This document shows positions 17,959-28,398 of a DNA stretch of 44,346 bases, piece after piece (the stretch's first letter is position 1; the number at the start of each line of letters is the position of its first letter). The DNA lies in assembly GCF_003236305.1 (NCBI RefSeq), contig NZ_POTX01000020.1:1-44346 (forward strand), written 5' to 3'. Position numbers and translations under genes: made by a program. Source of the stretch: Micromonospora endophytica. GTDB taxonomy: Bacteria > Actinomycetota > Actinomycetes > Mycobacteriales > Micromonosporaceae. The notes beneath the pieces were generated by a model. It worked only from the letters and a program-made list of their open reading frames with translations. It was not told where the DNA came from and did not search any database.

Positions 17959-19122
17959 TCACCCCTTGTTCACCAGCTTGGGATTCTCCAGCAGGAACGG
18001 ATCCAGCAGGTTGCGCTCCAGAGCCACGAAGAAGTCCTCCACCTCGGGCTCGAACCGCTCGCCCCGGTACTTCCCGTTCTCGAAGAGGCCACCACCCGGC
18101 AGCTTGATCATCTGAATGTTGCCGGGACGGATGTCCTTGAGCGCGAGACCGAAGTCGACAACGCTGTGCCCGCGACCGCTGAAGATCAGCGACTCGCCGG
18201 CGGCCCGCAGCACCCGGTCCAGCTTCACCGGGTTGGTCACCACGTCGGCGCTGAACGCCTGGCCGGCCATCGCCTTGACGAACTGCTGCTGGTGCCGCTG
18301 CCGGCCGTAGTCGCCGTCGGGCACACCGTTCTTCGGGTACCGCTGGCGGACGTAGTCAAGCGCCTGCCACCCGCTGAGGTGCTGCTTGCCCTTCTTGTAG
18401 ACCGCCTGCGGCCCGATGTAGCCCTCACCGTACGGGTTGCCCTTGCGGTGCGTGCCGTCCGGCTCGCGGTGCTCGGAGCGGACCTCCCGCTCGATGTTCA
18501 TCGTGACGCCGCCCATCGCGTCGACGATCTTTTTGAAGCCGGAGAAGTTGATGATCGCGCCGGCGTCGAACCGTTCGATCCCGGTGACCCGCTGCGCAGT
18601 CAGGGCGAGCAGCTCGAAGCCGCGTGCCGCGTCCGGCTTCTCCCCAGCCACCCGGCTGCCGAACGACATCGCGTCGTTCAGCTTGCTCGTGGTGCCGTTG
18701 AAGTCCGCCTTCTTGAACGGCGGGATCTCGACGTAGAGGTCACGCGGCAGCGAGAAGAGGTACGCCCGGTCGAGTTCCTCGGGCACGTGCAGCACCATGA
18801 TCGCGTCGGCCAGGGGCGGGGTGTCGTCGTCGCGGGGGTCGATGCCGACCAGCAGGATGTTCAGCGGCCCCTTGATGTCGCTCTTGCGCTCGGCGGCACC
18901 GGCGGCCTGGTCGCCGAAGAGATCCGCCTTGCCGACCGCGCCTTCGTAGCGCGCCATCAGCGCCTCGGCACCAACCAGCGAGGTGCCGCTGAGCATCATC
19001 AGGATGACGCCGAAGATGGTGCAGAGCTGCGCCCAGCGCGGCACGCCCCGCCACACCGACGGTTTGCCTCCGCGCTTGCCGCGCTTACCACCCCTGCCGG
19101 GCTTACCCACGTGCGTCTCCAT
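17959..19122 (-). CDS. LytR-CpsA-Psr (LCP) family cell-wall glycopolymer transferase
   Basis: LCP enzymes transfer lipid-linked glycopolymers, such as teichoic acid or arabinogalactan precursors, onto peptidoglycan outside the membrane. The 387-residue product has a very basic cytosolic N-terminus (GRGGKRGKRGGK), one membrane helix (about 27-50, WAQLCTIFGVILMMLSGTSL) and an LCP domain. The domain carries LNILLVGIDPR, the LADAIMVLHV aspartate, LFSLPRDLYVEIP and the later GWQALDYVRQRYP with its arginines. ATG 19122 is preferred over the longer frame because it gives the normal short basic tail. It sits between atpD and atpC, flanked by a terminator and a separate atpC promoter candidate. Confidence 0.92.
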   Translation of the reverse strand: METHVGKPGRGGKRGKRGGKPSVWRGVPRWAQLCTIFGVILMMLSGTSLVGAEALMARYEGAVGKADLFGDQAAGAAERKSDIKGPLNILLVGIDPRDDDTPPLADAIMVLHVPEELDRAYLFSLPRDLYVEIPPFKKADFNGTTSKLNDAMSFGSRVAGEKPDAARGFELLALTAQRVTGIERFDAGAIINFSGFKKIVDAMGGVTMNIEREVRSEHREPDGTHRKGNPYGEGYIGPQAVYKKGKQHLSGWQALDYVRQRYPKNGVPDGDYGRQRHQQQFVKAMAGQAFSADVVTNPVKLDRVLRAAGESLIFSGRGHSVVDFGLALKDIRPGNIQMIKLPGGGLFENGKYRGERFEPEVEDFFVALERNLLDPFLLENPKLVNKG

Positions 19123-19278
19123 TCGTCGCGCCCCCCGCCATAGATACGGGCGCGCGTAGCCGAAAGGTTGAAACTCCTCGCATTCACTCGCGAAGAGCGT
19201 GGCTAGACGGTATCTCGCCAGCGGCGGGATCGCCGAGCACCGAAACTCCGGCGGGTGATGGTACGTCGCCAAGATGAA

Positions 19279-19315
19279 CAGAAGGCCGCCCCGGGGTTAC
19301 CGGGACGGCCTTCTG
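19279..19315 (-). terminator. Hairpin terminator downstream of atpD
   Basis: CAGAAGGCCG (19279-19288) and CGGCCTTCTG (19306-19315) pair perfectly, with a further 5-bp inner stem and a GGTTA loop. On the minus strand it comes 20 bases after the atpD stop and is followed by TTCATCTTGG. It should end or attenuate the main atp transcript. Confidence 0.8.
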
Positions 19316-19334
19316 GTTGCTGCTGGACGAAGGA

Positions 19335-21712
<2,378 letters not shown>

Positions 21713-21721
21713 GACCCGACC

Positions 21722-23368
21722 CTACTGCTTCTGGGCCGGGGCACCGCCGCTGTAGCGGGTGACCGTCTCGTGCTCGGACTCGCCCTCCAGCGGCTCCGCC
21801 GGCGCCTCGTTGATCGAACGCTCGTCCTCGCGGCCCAGGAAGCTCTGCTTGAACTCGGTGACGGCCGCGTCGAGGGCGGCGATGATCTCGTCGTCCCACT
21901 TGTTGTCGGCGATCGCCTGGAGCGTGGCGCTGTGCTTACGCCGCAGGTGCTCCAGGAACTGGGTCTCGAAGCGCCGCACGTCGCCGACCGGGACGTCGTC
22001 CAGCTTGCCCTCGGTGCCGGTCCAGACCGACACGACCTCGTCCTGCACCGGGTACGGCGAGTAGTTCGCCTGCTTGAGCAGCTCGACCAGGCGGTAACCG
22101 CGGTCCAGCTGCGACCGGGAGGCCTTGTCCAGGTCGGAGGCGAAGGCGGCGAACGCCTCCAGCTCGCGGAACTGGGCCAGGTTCAGCCGCAGCGACCCGG
22201 AGACCTTCTTCATCGGCTTCATCTGCGCGGCGCCACCGACCCGGGAGACCGAGGTACCGACGTTGATGGCCGGCCGGACGCCCTGGTTGAACAGGTCGGT
22301 CTCCAGGAAGATCTGGCCGTCGGTGATCGAGATGACGTTGGTCGGGATGAAGGCCGAGATGTCGTTGGCCTTCGTCTCGATGATCGGCAGGCCGGTCATC
22401 GAGCCGCCGCCCAGCTCGTCGGAGAGCTTCGCGCAGCGCTCCAGCAGCCGGGAGTGCAGGTAGAAGACGTCACCCGGGTACGCCTCACGGCCCGGCGGGC
22501 GACGCAGCAGCAGCGACACGGCGCGGTACGCCTCGGCCTGCTTGCTCAGGTCGTCGAAGACGATCAGGACGTGCTTGCCGCCGTACATCCAGTGCTGCCC
22601 GATGGACGAGCCGGTGTAGGGGGCGAGGTACTTGAAGCCCGCCGGGTCCGAGGCCGGGGAGGCGACGATGGTGGTGTACTCCATCGCGCCCGCCTCCTCC
22701 AGCTGGCCCTTGATGGAGGCGATGGTGGAGGCCTTCTGGCCGATGGCGACGTAGATGCAGCGGACCTGCTTCTTCGGGTCGCCGGAGGCCCAGTTCTCGC
22801 GCTGGTTCAGGATGGCGTCCAGGGCGACGGTGGTCTTGCCCGTCTTCCGGTCACCGATGATCAGCTGCCGCTGGCCCCGACCGATCGGGGTCATCGCGTC
22901 GATGGCCTTGATGCCGGTCTGCAGCGGCTCGAAGACGGACTGCCGGGCCATCACGTTCGGAGCCTGGAGCTCCAGCTCGCGGTAACCCTCGTCGGCGATC
23001 TCACCGAGGCCGTCGATCGGCTGGCCGAGCGCGTCGACCACGCGGCCGAGGAAGCCGTCACCGACCGGCACCGAGAGCACCCGGCCGGTGCGCTTGACCC
23101 GCTGCCCCTCCTCCAGCCCGGAGTAGTCGCCGAGAACGACGACACCGATCTCCCGGACGTCGAGGTTCAGTGCCACGCCGAGCGTGCCGTCCTCGAACTC
23201 CAGCAGCTCGTTGGTCATGGTCGAGGGCAGGCCCTCGACGTGGGCGATGCCGTCGCCGGTGTCGGCGACGGTGCCGACCTCCTCACGGGAGACGTCGGGC
23301 GAGTAGGAGGAGACGTAGCGCTCGAGTGCGCCGCGGATCTCCTCCGTCGAGATGGTCAGCTCGGCCAT
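21722..23368 (-). CDS. atpA: F1Fo ATP synthase alpha subunit
   Basis: This non-catalytic nucleotide-binding F1 subunit is 548 residues long. It has the P-loop GDRKTGKT (Lys178), the [24 protein letters not shown] region and the [19 protein letters not shown] segment. The C-terminal extension of about 35 residues (ending GGAPAQKQ) is longer than in E. coli and rich in Glu and Ser, as in mycobacterial alpha subunits, where this tail suppresses ATP hydrolysis (from memory). It lies 93 bases after atpH. Confidence 0.98.
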   Translation of the reverse strand: MAELTISTEEIRGALERYVSSYSPDVSREEVGTVADTGDGIAHVEGLPSTMTNELLEFEDGTLGVALNLDVREIGVVVLGDYSGLEEGQRVKRTGRVLSVPVGDGFLGRVVDALGQPIDGLGEIADEGYRELELQAPNVMARQSVFEPLQTGIKAIDAMTPIGRGQRQLIIGDRKTGKTTVALDAILNQRENWASGDPKKQVRCIYVAIGQKASTIASIKGQLEEAGAMEYTTIVASPASDPAGFKYLAPYTGSSIGQHWMYGGKHVLIVFDDLSKQAEAYRAVSLLLRRPPGREAYPGDVFYLHSRLLERCAKLSDELGGGSMTGLPIIETKANDISAFIPTNVISITDGQIFLETDLFNQGVRPAINVGTSVSRVGGAAQMKPMKKVSGSLRLNLAQFRELEAFAAFASDLDKASRSQLDRGYRLVELLKQANYSPYPVQDEVVSVWTGTEGKLDDVPVGDVRRFETQFLEHLRRKHSATLQAIADNKWDDEIIAALDAAVTEFKQSFLGREDERSINEAPAEPLEGESEHETVTRYSGGAPAQKQ

Positions 23369-23461
23369 CCTCTGCTTCCTTAAGTATCAGGGGCCCGGGA
23401 TACCTAGTACCGACCGGTCCTCGGGTCGACTGTCGTTTCCGGGCGCTTCGCGGGGTGCTGG

Positions 23462-24283
23462 TCAGCGCTTCGCGAGCGCGTTACGGGTCTCGTTGAGGCG
23501 GCGCAGGATCGTCCCGTCGTACAGGTCCGAACCCACCCGGACGCTCGCTCCGCCGAGGATCGTCGGGTCAACCGTAAGCTTCACGGCGACCGCCCGACCG
23601 TAGATGGCCGAGAGCTGGTCACTCAGCCGGCGCTCCTCGTCCTCGCTGAGCGGTGCCGCGACCGTCACGTACGCGACCTGCCGGTCACGCCGCTCGGCCG
23701 CCAACTCCACCAGGCGAGACAGCGCGGCGGAGAACGTCCGACCGCCGAAGCCGGCCAGGGCCGCCTCGATCAGTCGCACCGTCGCCGGCCGGGCCTTGCC
23801 CGTCAGGAGCATCCCGACCAGCTCGGCCCGCTGCGCCACCGGCGCGTTCGGGTCGGACAGGGCGTTGGAGAGCTGCGGGTCCGCGGCGACCACCTGGCCG
23901 AAGCGGAACAGCTCGTCCTCCACCTCGCTCAGCTCACCGGCGCGGTCCGCGCTGCCGAGCAGCGCCTGCACGCCGAGGCGCTCGGCACCGTCGAGCAGCT
24001 CCGACGGTGCCGACCAGCGGCCGGCGACAAGCGTGCCGAGCAGGTCGAGCGGGTCCGCGCCGACCTTGCCGGAGAGCACCGAGGTGAGCAGGCCGGCCCG
24101 ATCCGCACCCTCGCGGGCCGGGTCGGAGAGCGCCCGGCGCAGCCGAACCTCCCGCCGTAGCAGGTCCGCCACGGCAAGCAGTTCGCCGCCGGTGGTGGCC
24201 ACCGCCGACGGCTCGGCGCTGGAGACGTACGCCTCAAGCCGGGTGAGGGCGGCGGCGTAGGACTCCCGGCTGGCGGCCTGCAT
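23462..24283 (-). CDS. atpH: F1Fo ATP synthase delta subunit
   Basis: This peripheral-stalk subunit is 273 residues long, longer than the ~180 residues of E. coli delta because of an N-terminal extension. The C-terminal domain is recognisable: VTVAAPLSEDEERRLSDQL and LTVDPTILGGASVRVGSDLYDGTI in part. M. tuberculosis has a b-delta fusion at this position; here delta is separate from atpF, whose stop codon overlaps this ATG by one base (TGATG), so the two are translationally coupled. Confidence 0.94.
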   Translation of the reverse strand: MQAASRESYAAALTRLEAYVSSAEPSAVATTGGELLAVADLLRREVRLRRALSDPAREGADRAGLLTSVLSGKVGADPLDLLGTLVAGRWSAPSELLDGAERLGVQALLGSADRAGELSEVEDELFRFGQVVAADPQLSNALSDPNAPVAQRAELVGMLLTGKARPATVRLIEAALAGFGGRTFSAALSRLVELAAERRDRQVAYVTVAAPLSEDEERRLSDQLSAIYGRAVAVKLTVDPTILGGASVRVGSDLYDGTILRRLNETRNALAKR

Positions 24284-24813
24284 CAGCGGGCCCCCGCGCT
24301 CTCGAGGTCGGTGAGGAACCGCTCGACGGTGCCCTTGCGGCGGGCCTCGTCGGCGAGCGACTCGCCCACGATCCGGCTGGCCAGGTCGACCGCGAGGCCG
24401 CCGACCTCCGCGCGCAGCTCGCGCACGATGGTCTGGCGCTCCACGGCCAGCGACTCCCGGCCGGCGGCGATGATCCGGTCGGACTCCTCCCGGGCCTTGG
24501 CCAGGATTTCGGTACGGATCGACTCGGCGTCGGCGCGGGCATCGTCCCGGATCTGCGCCGCCTCGGTACGCACCTCGGCGAGCTGAGCCCGGTACTGCTC
24601 GAGCAGTTGGTTGGCCTCGGCCTGAGCAGCCTCAGCGCGCTTGAGGCCACCCTCGATCGCGTCGACCCGCGCCTGGTACATCGTCTCCATGCGCGGGAGC
24701 ACGAACTTCATCAGGACGAAGCAGAGCAGGGCGAAGGCGATCGACCCGACGACGAGCTCCTGCCAGATCGGCACGAGCGGGTGGTGCTCCACACCTTCAG
24801 CGGCGAGATACAT
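24283..24813 (-). CDS. atpF: F1Fo ATP synthase b subunit
   Basis: This membrane-anchored stator subunit is 176 residues long. One membrane helix (about residues 17-39, ELVVGSIAFALLCFVLMKF) is followed by a long charged coiled coil (RAEAAQAEANQLLEQYRAQL and onward) that forms the peripheral stalk with delta. It follows atpE by 30 bases and overlaps atpH. Confidence 0.96.
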   Translation of the reverse strand: MYLAAEGVEHHPLVPIWQELVVGSIAFALLCFVLMKFVLPRMETMYQARVDAIEGGLKRAEAAQAEANQLLEQYRAQLAEVRTEAAQIRDDARADAESIRTEILAKAREESDRIIAAGRESLAVERQTIVRELRAEVGGLAVDLASRIVGESLADEARRKGTVERFLTDLESAGAR

Positions 24814-24843
24814 GTCAGACCTCCGGGTCGCGTCGGGCTAGCG

Positions 24844-25065
24844 TCAGACTGCGAACGCGAGCACCAGGCCGAACAGGGCGAGCGCCTCGACCAGCGCGAA
24901 GCCCAGCACCAGCCAGGTGCGGTTGTAGCCGGCGGACTCCGGCTGGCGGGCGCTGGCCTGGATGTAGGCCGCGAAGACCAGGGCGACACCGATGCCGGGG
25001 CCGATGGCGGCGAGGCCGTAACCGATGGTGTTGACGTTGCCCTCGATGGCGGCGATAACGTCCAT
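24844..25065 (-). CDS. atpE: F1Fo ATP synthase c subunit
   Basis: This rotor-ring subunit is a 73-residue two-helix hairpin. The first helix is glycine-rich ([20 protein letters not shown]) and the polar loop is ARQPE. The second helix carries the proton-binding carboxylate Glu60 ([10 protein letters not shown]). AGGAGGAA lies seven bases before the ATG. The absence of a sodium-type residue pattern suggests proton coupling. Confidence 0.97.
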   Translation of the reverse strand: MDVIAAIEGNVNTIGYGLAAIGPGIGVALVFAAYIQASARQPESAGYNRTWLVLGFALVEALALFGLVLAFAV

Positions 25066-25159
25066 TGCGGGTATTCCTCCTAGTAGGCACGTGACTTCTC
25101 ACGCGTACGCGGTCTTACTGGAAGCTGGTCGGGCCGGGCGGCCCGCCGAAGTCTGTCGA

Positions 25160-25939
25160 TCAGTGCCCGTCGGAGAGCGACGTGCCGATGTAGTTGGCGG
25201 TCAGGGTGACGAAGACGTAGGCCTGCAACAGCGCGACGAGCACCTCGAAGAAGGCCATCAGGATCGCCATCAGGAACGCGAAGATCGAGGTCGCCTGGAT
25301 GAAGATGTTGTCCGAGGCCAGCATCACGAAGCCGCCGACGGTGAAGACCAGCAGGATCAGGTGGCCGGCGAACATGTTGGCGAAGAGTCGTACCGCCAGG
25401 GTGACCGGCCGGTTGATGAAGTTCTGCAGGAACTCAATCGGGATCAGCAGGAAATGCATCGGCCACGGCACACCGGGGATGATCAGGCTCTGCTTGAGGT
25501 AGCGGCCCAGGCCCTGCTTACGGACACCGATGTAGAGGTACATCACGTAGGTGATCGCAGCCAGCACGATCGGGAAGGCGATGTGCGAGTTCGGCGAGAT
25601 CTGCAACCCGGGGGTGACGCCGAAGAGGTTGGTCAGCGCGATGAAGCAGAACAGCACAGTGAAGTAGGGCGCGAACCGGATCCCGTCCTTGCCCATCTGC
25701 TCCCGGGCGATGTTGTCCCGGACCAGGCCGTAGATCGACTCCGCGTACCACTGCCCCTTGCTGGGCACCAGCTTCGGGTTCCGGTAGGCGACCATGAAGA
25801 AGATGATCAGAATGCCGACGGCCAGCCAGATCATCAGCGTGAACTTCGTGACCCACGGACCGGCGAGATCCGGCGGGTAGAAGTCTCCGACGCTAGGGGG
25901 CCAGGGAAGGCCCTCTGCGGCGACAAGCTGTCCGCTCAC
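25160..25939 (-). CDS. atpB: F1Fo ATP synthase a subunit
   Basis: This proton-channel subunit is 259 residues long with five or six membrane helices. The essential stator arginine lies in TLAVRLFANMFAGHL, and the C-terminal helix has the usual ALLQAYVFVTLTANYI. GTG 25939 is chosen because GGAGGA lies about seven bases upstream; the frame stays open to GTG 25981, which directly abuts the upstream stop and would add 14 residues, so either could be used. Confidence 0.95.
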   Translation of the reverse strand: MSGQLVAAEGLPWPPSVGDFYPPDLAGPWVTKFTLMIWLAVGILIIFFMVAYRNPKLVPSKGQWYAESIYGLVRDNIAREQMGKDGIRFAPYFTVLFCFIALTNLFGVTPGLQISPNSHIAFPIVLAAITYVMYLYIGVRKQGLGRYLKQSLIIPGVPWPMHFLLIPIEFLQNFINRPVTLAVRLFANMFAGHLILLVFTVGGFVMLASDNIFIQATSIFAFLMAILMAFFEVLVALLQAYVFVTLTANYIGTSLSDGH

Positions 25940-25981
25940 CGTGTCATCCTCCGCACTCGACAGACCCGCGCGTGCCGGCAC

Positions 25982-26203
25982 TCAGGCACTGAGCCTCTTC
26001 ATGATCAGGTAGATCGCTCCGGCTGCGCCGAGCATCATGCCGACGGCGATCCCGATGCCGGTCGGAAGGCCCAGAAACTCCCCCGCCAACCAGCCGAGGA
26101 ATCCCCACACCACGATGCCGGCGAGCAGGTAACCAACGACGGATCCGGCTGCACCTTCCGACGAGTGCTCGTCGGAGCTTCTGCGCTGTGGGTTGTCGGC
26201 CAT
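25982..26203 (-). CDS. AtpZ/AtpI-like small membrane protein of the atp operon
   Basis: This 73-residue protein has a hydrophilic Ser/Glu-rich N-terminus and two membrane helices (VVGYLLAGIVVWGFLGWLAG and IGIAVGMMLGAAGAIYLIMK). The GY-G-W-GE-G-P pattern is that of the AtpZ/AtpI family of F1Fo accessory proteins, thought to help c-ring assembly or ion supply. It lies directly upstream of atpB on the same strand. Confidence 0.85.
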   Translation of the reverse strand: MADNPQRRSSDEHSSEGAAGSVVGYLLAGIVVWGFLGWLAGEFLGLPTGIGIAVGMMLGAAGAIYLIMKRLSA

Positions 26204-26370
26204 GACGAGGCGAACACTATCAGTTGGAGGTTTCGCGAGTGTGCGGCACCCCCCACACTGCGAGCAGCGTGCGGGCGGCGGGTGCGGGCGCGTCAAGCCG
26301 TGCGTCAGCCTACTCCTGTCGGGCCAACGCGACAGGCCGACGAAACGCCGGGGAACCACCAGCCGTACGG

Positions 26371-26841
26371 TCAGTGACCCGCCGACCGGTCCACGGTGGG
26401 CACCGGAGTACGCAAAGCCCAGGTCAGATGGGCTCCCGTCCAGACAACCACGGCCGCGATGATGGCGGCGCCCAGATCGGGCAGACCGGGCCAGCCGGCG
26501 GCCGCGACGGCCGACATCACCACGCCCAGGATGACGATCTTCGTGGCGTAGGTGACCAACCCCACTGACATGATCAACCGAGGGTGCACCGCGTCGGCCC
26601 AGGCGACCGAGAAACCCGAGATCAGGTAGCTGACGACCACCAGGGCAATGCCGCCGGCCACCCCTACCGCGCCGGTCGGACCCCGCAGCGCGGCGGCGGC
26701 CGGCACCGCGATCACGGCCAGCCCGGCGCAGGCGAGCAGGGGCAGCCGAAGGTGGGGCAGGCGCGCCCGGATGGCACCGGGTTGCCCGGCGACGGGCTGC
26801 TCGGCGTACGGCCCCCAGTCGGCGCCCTTTGCGGTCTCCAC
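26371..26841 (-). CDS. AtpI-like four-helix membrane protein, first gene of the atp operon
   Basis: This 156-residue protein has four predicted membrane helices (about 37-53, 60-79, 91-112 and 121-142). Position and topology match the AtpI-type gene that precedes atpB in actinobacteria (M. tuberculosis Rv1303), although I see no diagnostic motif. GTG 26841 is preferred because TAGACT lies eight bases upstream, a leaderless layout; the frame remains open to 26910 but that part overlaps the divergent gene. A 167-base gap separates it from the AtpZ-like gene. Confidence 0.8.
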   Translation of the reverse strand: METAKGADWGPYAEQPVAGQPGAIRARLPHLRLPLLACAGLAVIAVPAAAALRGPTGAVGVAGGIALVVVSYLISGFSVAWADAVHPRLIMSVGLVTYATKIVILGVVMSAVAAAGWPGLPDLGAAIIAAVVVWTGAHLTWALRTPVPTVDRSAGH

Positions 26842-26849
26842 AGCGCCCG

Positions 26850-26855
26850 AGTCTA
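26850..26855 (-). promoter_or_regulatory. Putative -10 box for the atp operon
   Basis: TAGACT on the minus strand is followed by eight bases and then GTG 26841. The whole intergenic space to the divergent gene is only 34 bases, so both promoters must overlap the opposite coding region. Confidence 0.45.
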
Positions 26856-26875
26856 TGCGGCCGCACACTGGAGCC

Positions 26876-28354
26876 ATGAGATGCCTGGTCACCGGCGCGA
26901 CAGGGTACATCGGCGGGCGGCTGGCACCCCGCCTGCTGGCCGAGGGACACGACGTACGCTGCCTGGCCCGGCGGGCCGGACGCCTGCGGGACGTGCCCTG
27001 GGCGTCGGCGGTCGAGATCGTCGAGGGCGACCTGAGCCGGCCGGAGTCGCTGACCGGGGTCTTCGACGGCGTCGACGTGGCGTACTACCTGGTGCACTCG
27101 CTCGGGCAGGCCGGCTTCGAGGCCGCCGACCGGCAGGCCGCCACCACCTTCGCCACGGCGGCCCGGGCGGCCGGCGTACGCCGGATCGTCTACCTGGGCG
27201 GGCCGGAGCCGGCGGCCGGCGACGGCGAGGTCTCGGCGCATCTGCGGTCCCGGGGCGAGGTGGGCCGGATCCTGCTGGCCAGCGGGGTGCCGACGGTGGT
27301 GCTGCGGGCAGCGGTGATCATCGGCTCCGGCTCGGCCTCCTTCGAGATGCTGCGCTACCTCACCGAGCGGCTGCCGGTGATGGTCACCCCGCGCTGGGTA
27401 CGCAACCGGATCCAGCCGATCGCGGTCCGCGACGTGCTGCGCTACCTGGTCGGCTGCGCGACGCTGCCGCCGGAGATCAACCGCGGCTTCGACATCGCCG
27501 GCCCGGACGTGCTCACCTTCGCCGACATGATGCAGCGGTACGCCCGGGTCGCCGGTCTGCACCGCCGCCTGCTGCTGCCGGTACGCCCGCTGACGCCCTC
27601 GCTCTCGTCCCACTGGGTCGGGCTGGTCACCCCGGTGCCCAACGCGCTGGCTCGGCCGCTGGTGGAGAGCCTGGTGCACGAGGCGATAGCGCACGAGCAC
27701 GACATCGCGACGTACCTGCCGGACCCACCCGAGGGGCTCACCGGCTTCGACCGCGCGGTCGAACTGGCCTTGGCCACCATCCGCGACGCGGCAGTGGAGA
27801 CCCGCTGGTCGACCGCGGCCGGGCCGGACGCGCCCGCCGAGCCGCTGCCCAGCGATCCCGGCTGGAGCGGCGGCAGCACCTACACCGACATCCGGGAACG
27901 GACCGTGGCAGCGGCCCCGCAGACGCTGTGGCAGGTGATCGAGGGCGTCGGTGGCGAGCACGGGTGGTACTCCTTCCCGCTCGCCTGGTCGGTGCGGGGC
28001 TGGCTGGACCGGCTGGTCGGCGGAGTGGGGCTGCGTCGCGGTCGACGCCACCCGTACCGGCTACGGGTGGGTGAGGCGCTGGACTTCTGGCGGGTCGAGG
28101 AGATCGTGCCTGGCGAACTGCTGCGGCTGCGCGCCGAGATGCGGCTGCCCGGCCGGGCCTGGCTGGAGCTGCGGGTCGAACACGACGGCGACGGCTCGGT
28201 CCGGTACCGGCAACGCGCCGTCTTCCTGCCGCACGGGCTGGCCGGGCACGCCTACTGGGCCGCGGTGGCGCCGTTCCACGCGCTGGTCTTCGGCGGCATG
28301 GCCCGCAACATCACCGCCAACGCCGAACGCATGCAAGGAGGGGCCCCCTGCTAA
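26876..28354 (+). CDS. SDR-type NAD(P)-binding protein with C-terminal DUF2867 domain
   Basis: This 492-residue two-domain protein has an N-terminal NAD(P)-binding Rossmann fold (CLVTGATGYIGGRLAPRLL, with TGATGYIG at 6-13) of the atypical NmrA/NAD-dependent epimerase type. The C-terminal DUF2867 domain spans about residues 340-485 (GWYSFPLAWSVRGWLDRL). The combination is common in actinobacteria and function is not established; a reductase or epimerase acting on a polyketide- or lipid-like substrate is only a guess. ATG 26876 has GGAG two bases upstream. The last six codons and the stop (QGGAPC-stop) lie inside repeat copy B, so the native C-terminus has been replaced or extended by the repeat. 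Confidence 0.88.
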   Translation: MRCLVTGATGYIGGRLAPRLLAEGHDVRCLARRAGRLRDVPWASAVEIVEGDLSRPESLTGVFDGVDVAYYLVHSLGQAGFEAADRQAATTFATAARAAGVRRIVYLGGPEPAAGDGEVSAHLRSRGEVGRILLASGVPTVVLRAAVIIGSGSASFEMLRYLTERLPVMVTPRWVRNRIQPIAVRDVLRYLVGCATLPPEINRGFDIAGPDVLTFADMMQRYARVAGLHRRLLLPVRPLTPSLSSHWVGLVTPVPNALARPLVESLVHEAIAHEHDIATYLPDPPEGLTGFDRAVELALATIRDAAVETRWSTAAGPDAPAEPLPSDPGWSGGSTYTDIRERTVAAAPQTLWQVIEGVGGEHGWYSFPLAWSVRGWLDRLVGGVGLRRGRRHPYRLRVGEALDFWRVEEIVPGELLRLRAEMRLPGRAWLELRVEHDGDGSVRYRQRAVFLPHGLAGHAYWAAVAPFHALVFGGMARNITANAERMQGGAPC

Positions 28355-28388
28355 CGCCTCGTGTATAGGAAGGGCCCCCTGTTAACAC
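28335..28388. repeat. Dispersed paired repeat, copy B, supplying the stop of the SDR gene
   Basis: Unit 1 starts at 28335 and unit 2 at 28366, the same 31-bp period as copy A (13945-13998). Each has the GGGCCCCCT core and a TAAC end. The SDR-DUF2867 stop codon (28352-28354) is within unit 1. The element again lies between convergent genes, 11 bases from the PBP stop. Confidence 0.75.
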
Positions 28389-28398
28389 ACGACAGCGC

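Noticed and set aside
19279..19334. Hairpin after atpD as an intra-operon processing site only
   Set aside because: Its strength, placement 20 bases after the stop and the presence of a promoter-like box before atpC favour a terminator, though read-through cannot be excluded.
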